Shown: piece by piece, positions 14,880 through 25,798 of the stretch
How the letters are laid out: every line of letters begins with the position of its first letter
Position numbering within the stretch: position 1 is the stretch's first letter
Assembly: GCA_004369085.1 (NCBI GenBank)
Contig: ML210247.1
Location: 34,611 to 98,610, forward strand
DNA from: Coprinopsis marcescibilis
Taxonomy: Eukaryota > Basidiomycota > Agaricomycetes > Agaricales > Psathyrellaceae
DNA length: 64,000 nt
Direction: 5' to 3'
Program-made: the position numbers and the translations under genes
Notes under the pieces: model-generated
The model's input: the letters and a program-made list of their open reading frames with translations, nothing else
Databases searched by the model: none
What the model was told of the DNA's origin: nothing

Positions 14880-15919
14880 TCATTTTGCGGTTTTCTTGTT
14901 TGTTTTCTTGGGCTGAACTGAATCTCCGCGCTTGCGTTTGGTAGCAGGTTCAGATTCTTCTTCGCTGGAATCGCTTCCCGCTTCGGATGAAGATTCTTGC
15001 ACCACTTTGCGGACGACAGGCTTGTGCGACTCTTCTTCTTCCTCCTCGTCGTCGCTCTCACCCTCTGCCTCTTCGTCTTCAGAGTCGGGGGTGGGGACAC
15101 GGGGAGGAGGAGGGGGCACGGGAATTCCCTTCTTGGCTCGGGAACCCTTCACCGGCTTTTTGGACTTGAGGATTTCGTAAGAACGTTAAAAATAACATCT
15201 GAAATGAACAGGAACATACGGCAGCCTCGGCTACAGCCTTGTTGGCGGCTTCAATTTCCTCTGGTGAGCGGTTATCATACCGGTTCTTGGCTTCGGAGTA
15301 CTCTTGCTTCATCTTGAGCATCGTTTGGTTGTACCGCTGAGAGAGAAATAAAGTGAGAACGGGGTCGGAAAAGCGGAAAGACGCGTCAAACACGTACATC
15401 TTTCTCCTCCTCGGTCATGTTCTTCCACTTGTCGGAAATAAGAGCGAGAAGCTCCGGGTTGGTGAGGGTGGGGTTCTCCTTCCTGAGGTCGTTACGGACA
15501 TCATTTTGGAAGAGAATGTAGGACGACGCAGGGCGCTTGGGAGCATTGGGATCCTTGGGCTTTACAACACGTTTTCGCTTCTTGCCAGTGTCCGCGTCCT
15601 CGAGGTGGACATGATCCTTACGCTTGCCCTTTTCTATTGTTCGGAACAACAACAAGAGAAACGCGTGTCAGGACAAGCGAGAATGCTGTCAATGACAAGC
15701 TACACGTAATGGGTGGTTGACGGCACGTACCATCGAGCCCCCCCAGGAAATTGGCAAAGTCTTCGACGATATGTGCAGTATTCCTGAGCTGTTCTGCACA
15801 GGCAGAGAGACCAGAGGCGAGCTGGCAAAGGAATAGGATAAACAGACGAACAATAAAATAGAAAAGAGATGTACCTTTGCTCTGTGCTGCTCAAACTCAT
15901 TAATATCGAATTTTGTCAT
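14880..15919 (-). CDS. HMG-box chromatin protein with acidic, Lys-rich tail
   Basis: This is a DNA-bending, NHP6/HMO1-like HMG-box protein. The start MTKFDINEFEQHRAK at 15919 is followed by an N-terminal helical region (LASGLSACAEQLRNTAHIV) and a Lys-rich linker (GKKRKRVVKPKDPNAPKRP). The box then runs ASSYILFQNDVRNDLRKENP, LLALISDKWKNMTEEEKDRY and MLKMKQEYSEAKNRYDNRSP, assembled across an intron of about 40 bp near 15341-15401. The C-terminal part is PPPPPRVPTPDSEDEEAEGE, then alternating acidic/Ser and Lys blocks ending KKTNKKTAK. A single box with an acidic tail could fit Hmo1-type rDNA/ribosomal-protein promoter factors or a generic Nhp6 relative; sequence alone does not decide. The gene is divergent from PNUTS. 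Confidence 0.88.
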
Positions 15920-16271
15920 GGGAAGGGAGAGTCGGAGGGATGAATGGAGGGAAAGAAAGACAGAAGATGTTGATTTGTTATTTCACATCAAGTTTTTAGT
16001 TTTTCTTTGTATTGAAGACCGATGTCTCAGTTGATCGTGGGATTCTCTCGGGTGTGGCGGAGAATGAAGCGGGGACTGAAAAGGTGTGGGACAGGGCCAT
16101 CGTTGAATTTTGGCTGGCAACCGTGAGGACAACAAGCTCTGGAAGATTTTCTACTCTGGACGACGACGGGCTGCAGAATAGTAGGCCAGACTTGCTGAAA
16201 GAATTAGTCTGAGCATCGAATTCTACGTGTTTTGTGTCAGAAATCTCGAAAAAGACTGAAAGAAAATAGTC
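15920..16271. promoter_or_regulatory. Shared divergent promoter region, HMG-box gene and PNUTS
   Basis: The 352 bp between start codons contain an AT-rich core near 15972-16012 (T-rich on +) and no supported gene. It should serve both genes; specific factor sites cannot be assigned. Confidence 0.45.
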
Positions 16272-19200
16272 ATGGAGATGTATGCGTGGCCAGGACTGTT
16301 GGCGAGCGACCAGCAACAGTCTTCCACCAACAACCGCCATGGCATCGACCACCAGTCACCGACCGCCACCGCCATGGCCATCGACGACTGGACCGCGCTG
16401 CAGCACAGCGGCAAGGATCGCCCCACAACATCCACCGTTCCCCAGCAATCCCAGCCAATTCCTGGTCCAGCGTCGCCCACAGCGCCCACCGTTTCTGGCC
16501 CCTCCGCCATAGATCTCGCCGATTTTGCATCGCTCGACGACCTCACAGGTGAGTTGTGCTGTATGGCTTGTCCCGGCGCGGCCCAACCTCTTTTGTCAGC
16601 CGTTCCGATACAATACAACTTGTCGCTGATCACTCCATTACAGGGGCCTCTTCTGCCGCTTCTATGATGTCCCAAAGTCCATTTTACGGCGCATACACCA
16701 ACATTTACATGCCTTATTCTCCATATTCTACCTGGCAGAATCCAGCGGTCACTTCCACCGTACCTTTGTCGAGTTATTCGACCCTCAACGGGGCCACCAG
16801 TCCCCCGGGCTCTGCCGCTTTGCAAGCCACACCGTCATCCACGTCGACAGCAACACCCGGTTCCGATCTCCACTTTTCAAACCCTCCACAACACTCGCAG
16901 CCCCATGCAGGGCCGTCCCAACCAATGTCTATCGAGTACGCATCGAGGTCCATGTTTACCGGTTTAACAATGACTAATATTTGTTTCAAAGCCCTTCACT
17001 AGTGTCAATGAATGGTTCATCCTCAACCAACGGCATGCATTTTCATGGCACATCTCCATATTCATCACAACCGCCATCATCCTCGTCACAACACTCGCAG
17101 TACAACTTTGCGCAGCATCTGCAGTCTTACGCCTCCAATTATTATCGGCAGTCACAGTCCGGTGCCCCGCAGGGCACACTGTCACCCCAGGTCTTGCATT
17201 CGTCGTCACTTGGAGTCGGGATATCTCCATCAATATTCTATACCCAACCACCGCCTGGCTCGTCTCCCACAACGCAATCTCAACCGCCACAGATCTTGAT
17301 ACAGCAGCAGCAGCAGCCACCCCAACTATCCGCTTTGCAATTACTGCAGGAGCAAGAGAAGCGTGAGCGTGAAGCGCAGGAGCGCAAGGAACGATTTACC
17401 AACGCTGTGCGGCCACTCCTTCAACCAAACGCCTTCTCTGGAGCAGGAGCTGTGTCTGCCCTCGTCAATCTCATCGCCGAGTTCGGACCTCAAGAGGTTG
17501 ACCCAGCTTTGCGGCTGGAGATCTTGACCAAGATGCGAGACAATGCTGGTAATCACTATTTTCGTGCCTGGCTTGAGAACGCGACTGCCATCGACATTAC
17601 TCGCGACTGGCTGAAAGCCGTCGCCAAAGTCGATGAAAAACAGCTGGAAGATACAATAATGCCCCTCCTACACGTGTGTCTTCTCCTTCTCCCCTTCTTT
17701 TCTTTACCTTATATATGTTATGGTTCTAGGTTATCGATCGGCTTCCATTTACATTTTTATCCCTCAGGGATTCAAGATTGGGTAAACTGATGGCTCGCTT
17801 GGCCAAGGCCGCTCCTCCTTCAGGTGAGTTAAAATGTTTCACAGTCTTGCTTCGCGTATCCCCTGTCCTGCCTAGGTCGATGTTTGTGTAGTACAACATC
17901 GGTCCATCAAAAGGTAGTGAGCTAAAAAGGAAAACTCTTTTGAGATTGAGAAAGATGGACCACACCCAAACGTTTCAATTTCAACTGAGTCAGCCCGGAC
18001 ATGTCACTTTTTTTCCTGTTACCTATTCCTTGACCCCGACGGGAAACAAAAGCAACACATATTGTCTTGTTATCCCTGACGGATTAAGCGTAATAAATAC
18101 ACCGATTGTAGACAATGTATCTAACTGTTGCCCCTCTTTCTTTTTCCCTGCCATGTCATCACCCCACAAAACGAATCCAAACGAAACAAAACGAACGAAA
18201 ATGCAGCCATCAAGGATATGGCTTCCAACCTGGAGAACAGATGGAGGAAGATGATAGCGACAGCCAGCACGGACAACAAGTCCTCTGAAAGTTCTGAAGG
18301 TGAGTCATGCCATTTCATTTCATGGGCGCCCACCAATCCAGTCCCCAGATGCCAAAAGCAAGAAACGGAAGCTCAGCGACAGCGGCAAAGGGACCGTCGT
18401 CGCCGCTGGCCCAATACCGACATCATCCGCAAGTTCGGTTGGCGCGCCTCCCGCCAAGAAACCCGCAGTCGGCACTGCAACCTCTTCAAAGCCTGTCTCC
18501 TCCATCAAGAAAGAGACATCATCCTCATCTGCCAATAGCACCAAATCATCTACAATATCCAAAACCGACACTTCGTTCTTCTCCGCACCCAAACCCAAAG
18601 CTAGGCTCCCGTCTTTCAAAAAGGCGCCAAACCAACCGACACCAGGGAAGAAGGACGATTCTCCAAACGTAGCGCAGCCCTCTTCCATCGACCCCTTTCA
18701 GGAACTCCTCAAAGCTATCAAACCGCGGAGAGACTCACCTGTTGTTTCGACGCCACCGGGTGCGACAAGTACGCCGCCAAACCCCGGCGTTTCCACCACA
18801 GGCTATACCGGGACACCGGGGATAGGAAAGAATGGCAAGCCAAAAAAGGTGGTGACATGGGCACCGGACGGGAAGCTGGAGTCGATCCGTCTTATCGAGC
18901 CGGCCGTGTATGACGACGATCACAGCGATGTGAGTTCTTTTCGCAGTTGGGTCAATTCGTATCGCTGACGACCGTCACAGGGTACCCGAGTATCGCACAG
19001 CCTGCGAGATTTGGATAGAGGCGAGGGTGCTGCCCTGCACGCACCTGTATTCGAAGAACTCGTGGATTGGACAGAACCATGCGGTAAGCGCATTGCACCA
19101 CCGGAATCAAACGTGCATAGTCTAAACCCCGCTTTTTGATTAGCTTTGTATCTCGAAACAGAACATCCCCGTGGGGGACAGAGCGAAGAAGCCATGGCCC

Positions 19201-19997
19201 AGGAAAAGAGGGAACAAACTGTGCTGAGCGCCGTCTACATGGTAGGCCTAGTCCCAGAAACGCCCACAGAGCCTTCTGCAGTATTGTCGGAGGAGGAAGT
19301 GGACAGAGAGGTGACGAGAATGACAGTAGGCGAGCAGAATGATCTCGTATTCTGGGCTCCGGAGGTGGATCCCGCCCAGCACGCAGCGGCAGCTGTGAAT
19401 ACCAACAATATGGCTGCACTACTCATTCAACAGTTGGCTATGGGAGGGAATGCGTTAGGTGGTGTACTATCCAATGATATACAACATCATCATCATGCAG
19501 CAGCGCAAGCTGCGTCGATTAATTCAGCTGTCGCAGCGATGCCCTCCGACTCCCTGTCACAATTGTTGAGCCAGCTGCAAGGCAATCCGATGACTGCAGC
19601 AGCCCAATACGGACAAAGTTCGTATGGAGATGAACAAAATCCCCCGGCATGGGCTACGGCGACACCGAATCACTTTGCCGAATACGGACAAGGCTATCAA
19701 GACGACTCCGGTGTCGATCATCGGCAGCACTGGGACGGCGGCAGAGGCGGAGGCGGAGGCCGGGGGAGAGGCCGGGGAAGAGGGAGAGGCCGGGGAGGTT
19801 ACGGAGGCGAAGAAGGGTATAGACATAATAAAAGAAAACCATGCAGTTTCTTTGCACAAGGAAGGCGAGCATTTAATGTTCCTTTCAAACCTAAAATGAG
19901 ACGGAGACTAATGATAGCCTCCGGAATTAACAGATGCAAATACGGCGATCAATGTGACTTTTCGCATGAGAACCCCGCTACCTTGAACTACATCTAA
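16272..19997 (+). CDS. PNUTS: PNUTS (PPP1R10)-like nuclear PP1 regulator: TFIIS-N domain, RVxF motif, C3H zinc finger
   Basis: The gene matches the architecture of PNUTS, which targets protein phosphatase 1 to RNA polymerase II and the 3'-end processing machinery. After a Ser/Gln/Pro-rich N-terminus (MEMYAWPGLLASDQQQ...) comes a TFIIS-N/LW domain: AVRPLLQPNAFSGAGAVSAL, LRLEILTKMRDNAGNHYFRA, PFTFLSLRDSRLGKLMARLA and NLENRWRKM. A Ser/Lys-rich linker leads to KKVVTWAPDGKLESIRLIEP, a PP1-docking V-x-W motif like the KTVTW of animal PNUTS. The C-terminal part has an RGG-like GRGRGRGRGRGGYGG and a zinc finger CSFFAQGRCKYGDQCDFSH (C-x7-C-x5-C-x3-H). The finger forms only if a GC-AG intron at 19865-19933 is removed. 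An unusually long 383-bp intron (17824-18206) splits the TFIIS-N domain. The order of all three modules makes this call firm, although fungal PNUTS is little studied. Confidence 0.88.
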
Positions 19998-20537
19998 CCG
20001 TCGTCCCATCCCGCGCGACAATCACCAAGGATACACTAGAGGCTTTATATTTATACCACATTAATCCGGTATCGTCGTCATTTTCGTTCTCTTCACTCTG
20101 CTCCATTCTCGCATGTCCATAGCAATGTCTTCACACAATACACAGTCAATTACCGTTCTCACAGGCCATAGATAAGGGTCCACCTTTACGTACTCTCGTT
20201 CACACCATGGCCTGTCGAACCAGAGTTTGTCACGAGTAGATAGAGTAGTGAGCAGACGCATGCTCTTCTCGGAATATGTCAGCAATCGGAATGTGTGATA
20301 ACGTGAGCGGTAGTACACTGTACAGTTCTAGCAAAGCAATACAAATCGATAGTAGGTAGTAAAATAACGGATCAGATCGTGGATATCGAAAAGCAAGATG
20401 AAAAAGGACATGGAATGGAATGCATTACAGAAGGGACTGAGATGAAATAGAAGAGCAAGTCCAAGCAAAAGGCATCAGCAGAAATCGAAAGGAATACGAA
20501 TAATACATCAAACAAAAGAAAATGGAACGCAAGTAAT
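19998..20537. other. Convergent intergenic region between PNUTS and the LIM-binding gene
   Basis: About 0.54 kb, AT-rich, without a supportable gene. It should contain both 3' untranslated regions. Confidence 0.6.
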
Positions 20538-23500
20538 TCAACCTCCATTTGTTCCCGTTTTGTTTCGTTTTTTGATCCGTTTAGGCCCACCCTCGGTATT
20601 CGCAACAGTCGGAGACGACGCAGTATCAGACGTTTGCTTACGTTTTAACGACGCATTGGGCAGCGCCGGTGTGTTGTTTGCACCGGACGACACCGACGGA
20701 GAACCAGCCGATTGCGAAGATGATGAACCAGCTGCATTTTGACCAATGGTTTTATGCTGCTTTTGAGGTGAATTAGCGGCCGAGGAAGGAGTATTACGAG
20801 GGGAACTGGTCATTGCTAAAAGAGGAGGCGGGATGGTTTGATTATGATTATGCGGTGGTAGATTCGTAACAGATGGAGGAGCAGCCGAGAATAGTGTTGG
20901 TTGTTGTGATTGGGGAGGTTGTTGCTGTTGGTGCTGTTGTTGTTGGTGCTGCTGGTGCTGCTGCTGGTGCTGCTGTTGTTGGTGCTGCTGATGTTGGTGT
21001 TGTTGATGTTGTTGATGTTGTTGTTGTTGTTGTTGGTGCTGCTGCTGCGATTGAGGTGGATGTTGTTGTTGTTGAGGCGGTAGGGGTAAGGGTAGAGGTT
21101 GAAGAGGTTGGTTAGTCGTGAATACAAGTTGGGTTCCGTGGTGTCCGTGCGTCTGATGTGGTCCAGTATGACCATTGTACATAGGGGGAGGTACGTTAGT
21201 TGGTGGTAACAGCACTGCTCCATTATCTCGAAGGTTTGCTGCGAATTTTGATAAAGCATCTGACGTATTTTCGTCAATTACTACACAACCTCAGCACAAA
21301 ATTGACTTACCCAGTGGGCCCAAATTCGTCTCATTCGAAAACGTTATAAGCTCTGCCATTGCTCCTACACTTTCCGCCAGCTGGCGGGGTAACCGTCAGC
21401 GACTTGCCAGAGAGAAAGGTGTGATTATTTTAAGAAAGACTGACTTCAAGACATCGCATCGTGGCTTGAGGAATCCCAAATGCATTCACCGGCTCCCCAG
21501 GCATGATCGCATGCTGGACCATCACCTTGGGTTCGTCGAACTGCTTCTGGATCTCTTCTTCCGTAAACCGCGTATTCATGTGTTGCATTGGGTGGATCTT
21601 TGGGAAAGGCGAGTCAGGCACCCGTGTACCAATGATGGCATCCAGCGCGATCGATTTCTCGTGTGTCATCGCATCAAACTCGAACTGCTCAAACTTGAGC
21701 AGATAGCCGCCTTGTTGGTTCGAGAACTGCGAACCGGGAGGATTCGTGGCGGTAACGACGACATGGGCAGTGAGAGGCCCTCGTAGCGTCACTGTATACC
21801 CATTGGCGTACTTGTAGGTCCATACAGCCGCAACACATTCGACAATTGCGTGGCCCTGTGCGTAGATACGTTCCCGAGCACCGTCGAGAGCGAGTGTCAT
21901 CGACTTGACGCCAGATTGTGTCGTTACGAGGAAGAACCGCGGGAGGATAGGAAGGCCGATCTCTACAACCCATCATCAGCACACATGCTGAACTAGCGCT
22001 TAAAATAATCCAACTTACCAAATGGCTTCGCCTCGTTCCGTTGATTATCCTTCCATAGGGTAAACTTTACGAGAGCCTTCGGGGTAAAGTACTCCTTGAC
22101 AAGCTCGTTCCAAAAGGACAACGACAATTTCTAAAACCAGTTGCCACATCAGAACGCTTGTAATGCAAATTGCTTCTAAACGCACCGTCTTGTTCTCGCT
22201 AGACAAGATGCCACTGAATTGCAGCAGACGAATCAAGCCTTGACCACTGCCAATGACCGTTGAATATCTGATGAAACTTCATGATTAACGCCGCTCAAGT
22301 GATCAGGAGCAAAAGGCACTTACTGATTATTCCTGTTCACAGGAGGCTGAACGGGAGCGCCAGGACCAGCCATAGTAGGAGGAATTGACACCGGTGCACC
22401 ACCAAGCTGCCTGACTGCAATACCCTGTCCTCCCTGCTGCCCCTGCTGCTGCCCAGGAGGTGGCTGAGGACCCATCGGTTGATGTCCGTGACCTTGCGGC
22501 GGCTGAGGCAGTCCCGCCTGATTCCCACCAGTCATCTGCGATTGCAGCATCTGAAGCTGACCCCCAACAGGCACGGGCGTCCCCTGCCGCTGACCAGTCA
22601 TGCCCGGGGGTGGTATCCGCCCACCCACCATCTGTTGCCCAGGGATCCCTCCTCCATTACCTCCTACCCCACCAGGCCCTCCACCCATGCCTACGCCTCC
22701 TATCGTATTCGGTGGCTGCTGCTGCTGCGCAGACCTCGGTGTTTGCGTGCGCGAAGGTGTTGGCGGCTGTTGCTGTTGCTGTTGCTGCTGCTGATGTTGT
22801 TGCTGCTGTTGTGCATTCATCATCGACTGAGGCTGAGACTGTGGCCTCGAGTGCGGCCTCGACGGATGCGCGATCTGTTCAGGCGGACCACCAGAAGGCA
22901 GTGGAGACGCATGCTGCGAGACTGTACCCCCAGGCTGCTGCTGTGAAGGCTGGCCTTGGAGTTGTGGTGTGTGGCGACCCATGGGGTGGGGAGTCATCCC
23001 GGGCGTGTGTGATGGAGGTCTTGGTGGACCAGAGGGAGGTGCCATAGGAAAGTGCTGACCACTGAAGGGGTCAGCACTAGGTGTGTTCACATTCATAGCA
23101 TTAGCGTTGTTCATTTGGAGCTGCTGGGCCGGCGTCGTCTGAAATCCTGAGCGCTGTGCGTTTGGCGTGCCCTGACCCATCATGTTTACGGACATGGGCG
23201 ATTCAGGGCCGTCCTGCATAGGAGGGGTAGCTGCATCTGGGAATGGATACTGTCCGGCGTTTGAAGGTAGCCGCGAACCCATTCCACCAGGGAATGGTCC
23301 AGGTTGGTAGTTGACGAAACCTATTGAGTTGGAGTTATCTGGAGTCATGGAGTTTCTATTGAGAACAGGGTTTTGAGAAGGTCCAGGGGCTCCCATACCG
23401 AGAGCGTTAGGTGGTAGCGAGTTGGGCCGGGGCGATCCTGCAATCTGGGGTCGCTGAGGGTTGGACATGGGTCCGTTGTTTCCAAACGGATTTTGAGGCA

Positions 23501-24203
23501 TGTTCATATTGTGTGAGGCCACTGACACCGATGCTGGCTGGGGTCCCAAGCTATTCATGATTGGTCCGCCTCCACCCATCCCTGGATTCATGATCTGGCC
23601 ATTAGGTTGACGAGAGACGATCCGCTGTTGCTGTTGTTGCGCCTGGTGTTGCTGAAGTCGCATCACTTGAATCTGGGACATTTGACCGGCCATTTGACCT
23701 GGTTGGTTGAGCCCCAGACTCATTCCTCCTGTGACTGCTGGATTCATCATGCCTGGATTCAAGTGTCCTTGGGAAGATACTCGTCGAGGGGCATTCGGAT
23801 TCTGCATTGGTGGCATCCCTTGGCTGGGAAAGCTTATAGTTTGCATCTGAGGAGTAAGAGCAGCCATATGGGGACCACTCCCAGCATTAGAATTCTGCAG
23901 CATCTGCTGGGGTCCTGGCTGTTGGCGCGCCATTGGGCGTCCGGGTTGTTGGATATGTGTATGTGGCTGCTGGCCTGGCATCAAGCCACCTCGTTGATTC
24001 TGCTGCATACCCATATTCGAGGAAGCATGCATCCCCAAGGATTGGTTCGCATTGAGGCCCGCCGACATGTTCATTGGATTCTGACCGAGTTGCTGCTGGT
24101 TCATTTGTTGATTTTGCAAAAATGGGGGATTGCCCATCCCGAGCATGGCCTGGTTCTGTGCCATGGGGTTGGAGCGAAGCATGTTGCCGTTCAAGTTGTT
24201 CAT
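20538..24203 (-). CDS. LIM-domain-binding (LDB/SEUSS/Adn1-like) transcriptional co-regulator
   Basis: The first exon (about 22323-24203) encodes roughly 627 residues rich in Met, Asn, Gln, Pro and Gly (MNNLNGNMLRSNPMAQNQ...) with no globular domain. Short exons then encode a LIM-binding fold: YSTVIGSGQGLIRLLQFSGI, LSLSFWNELVKEYFTPKALV, FTLWKDNQ, FEIGLPILPRFFLVTTQSGV, AVWTYKYANGYTVTLRGPLT, LLKFEQFEFDAMTHEKSIAL and PVNAFGIPQATMRCLELAES. The last exon holds a Gln/His tract and ends in a basic LKRKQTSD...GGPKRIKKRNK nuclear-localisation-like tail. LDB1, plant SEUSS and fission-yeast Adn1 share this dimerising co-regulator domain and bridge DNA-binding factors; in fungi they affect adhesion and filamentation. 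The specific partner here is unknown. Confidence 0.85.
20905..21085 (-). repeat. CAG/CAC-type triplet tract encoding Gln/His
   Basis: In coding orientation this is a long impure run of CAA, CAG, CAC and CAT codons (QQQQHQQHQQHQHQQHQQQQ and similar). It lies in the last exon of the LIM-binding gene. A second, shorter pure-Gln tract occurs near 22765-22815. Such tracts are typical of activator low-complexity regions and vary in length. Confidence 0.85.
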
Positions 24204-24539
24204 TTAGGACGTCGTTCAATCGTGGCGACTCTTGCTGAGAGACTGGGGAGATGTGACCATGGACAGAGAGTGGAATGGGAAGAAATGCCGGTAAGGATGA
24301 ATTCGCCCAGGACAGGTCGCACGGAGATCGAAGGAGATACGCTGTCGGAGAATATAGCGTTGGCGGCGACGATTATCCACGACGTCGAGGACAGAAATGG
24401 GGCGTCGACGACGTTGAGGATGATGAGGAAAGTGTAAGGAAATGGACCGGGGATAAGGGTGGTTGTGACTGTTGAATGGATTGCCAAAGCGTCCACACGT
24501 GGCGGAACACAAACTCCTTTTTCGTCTCCTCTATCATCA
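24204..24539. promoter_or_regulatory. Shared divergent promoter region, LIM-binding gene and IMP3
   Basis: The start codons are 336 bp apart on opposite strands. No gene is supported inside. Open frames here on either strand are short and lack domains. Confidence 0.45.
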
Positions 24540-25351
24540 ATGGTCCGCCAACTCAAATACCACGAGAAAAAGCTCCTCAAAAAGGTTGATTTCCTCAACG
24601 TACGTTCAATTATACATTCTATTGGCTAGCTATTCAAGTATTTCAAAAGTGGAAGCAGGATGCAAACCTTAGAGAAATCAAAGTTATGCGCAGATACCAC
24701 ATTCAGGACCGCGATGACTACCACAAGTGCGAAATTTTCACCCACTATCTCGCCAGAATCCTCATTTTATACAGATACAATAAACTTTGCGGCGAGCTGA
24801 GGTCCTTTGCCCATCGCATATCACTTCTGCCTGCCCAGGACCCATTCAGGACAAAAATGGAGGGTCAATTGCTCTCAAAGCTCTACGATATGGGAATTCT
24901 GAACACAGCTGCCAAACTGAGTGATGTAGAAAACAAACTTACTGTCGCAGCATTTTGTCGACGGCGTTTGGCCGTCTTTATGTGCATGTCAAAAATGGCG
25001 GAAACAGTTAGCGCGGTATGTTCTCTCCACAACGCTCTTGCTTCCTAAACAAACCATTGTGCCTCCAGGCAGTCAAGTTTATTGAGCAAGGACATGTCCG
25101 CGTCGGCCCCGATACCATTACAGACCCAGCATATCTTGTGAACAGGTATTCGAATGGTTTAACACTGCTTCTGAGCCTTCTTTCTGACACAAGCTCCTCC
25201 AGACATATGGAAGATTACGTGACTTGGGTCGATACTTCCAAACTCAAGCGCACTATCATGCAGTACAACGATGAGGTGTGTTGCTTTACTCCCTTCCATT
25301 TCTGTATCTGACGCTTTGTCTGCCCAGCTCGACGATTTCGACCTGCTGTAA
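24540..25351 (+). CDS. IMP3: U3 snoRNP protein IMP3
   Basis: IMP3 is a component of the U3 snoRNP/SSU processome that promotes U3-pre-rRNA pairing in the nucleolus. The start [20 protein letters not shown] is the family N-terminus. After an intron it continues [20 protein letters not shown] and [21 protein letters not shown] central exon gives [20 protein letters not shown]. The S4-type RNA-binding part is [20 protein letters not shown] and [20 protein letters not shown], and the end is [20 protein letters not shown] then LDDFDLL. Five short introns were placed by frame and GT-AG rules; all join cleanly. The predicted length of about 185 residues is normal. The gene is intact. Confidence 0.94.
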
Positions 25352-25798
25352 GGATATTCTTGCTCGGTATTTCGGTTTTCGGGACCTGTCCTCTGCATCG
25401 AGGCGAATATTCGATCAAGACTGCATACAGTGCCGATCAAAATGGAATTTGTCGGCCAGTCTTTCTAGTGCAGCACATAGTCAAGGGCACGCCAAGTTGG
25501 TAGATAGCAAGGACAGAGGATGCTATGAAAACAATACCGTAGTCCCTAGACTTGACATTGTAGTTGCTAGACTAATGCATTCAACAAGACAAATGTTGCC
25601 GGTTGCTATTCTCGCGTTTCAGTTGTGATGGTGATCAGCACGCGTCCGACTGTGAACGCCTTGAACCACGACGACAAACATTTTGGTCAGCTTGCACCTC
25701 TTTTCTCAAGGCTGTCCCATTCCGTAGCGCATACGCTCATCTTGAGCAGCGCTCTGCCCGACGTTGCCCATTTCTATACCCAGTATACCCCGATACCA
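25352..25798. other. Intergenic region IMP3 to kinesin-3
   Basis: About 0.45 kb between tandem genes. Open frames here (for example one ending near 25628) have no domain. It should include the IMP3 3' end and the kinesin promoter. Confidence 0.55.

Noticed and set aside
16223..16825. 200-residue minus-strand open frame opposite the PNUTS start
   Set aside because: The opposite strand has a coherent multi-domain spliced gene. This frame is Gly/Arg-rich shadow sequence without recognisable features.
20873..21115. Val/Ala-rich plus-strand frame resembling a membrane protein
   Set aside because: It is the complement of the Gln/His codon tract; GTT/GCT/GGT codons are a mirror of the CAA/CAG/CAC repeat.
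22460..23047. 195-residue plus-strand open frame
   Set aside because: It lies antisense to the Gln/Pro/Met-rich exon of the LIM-binding gene; repetitive triplets keep the opposite strand open, and the peptide has no domain.
23607..24437. 276-residue plus-strand frame
   Set aside because: Antisense to low-complexity coding sequence of the LIM-binding gene; no domain and implausible composition.
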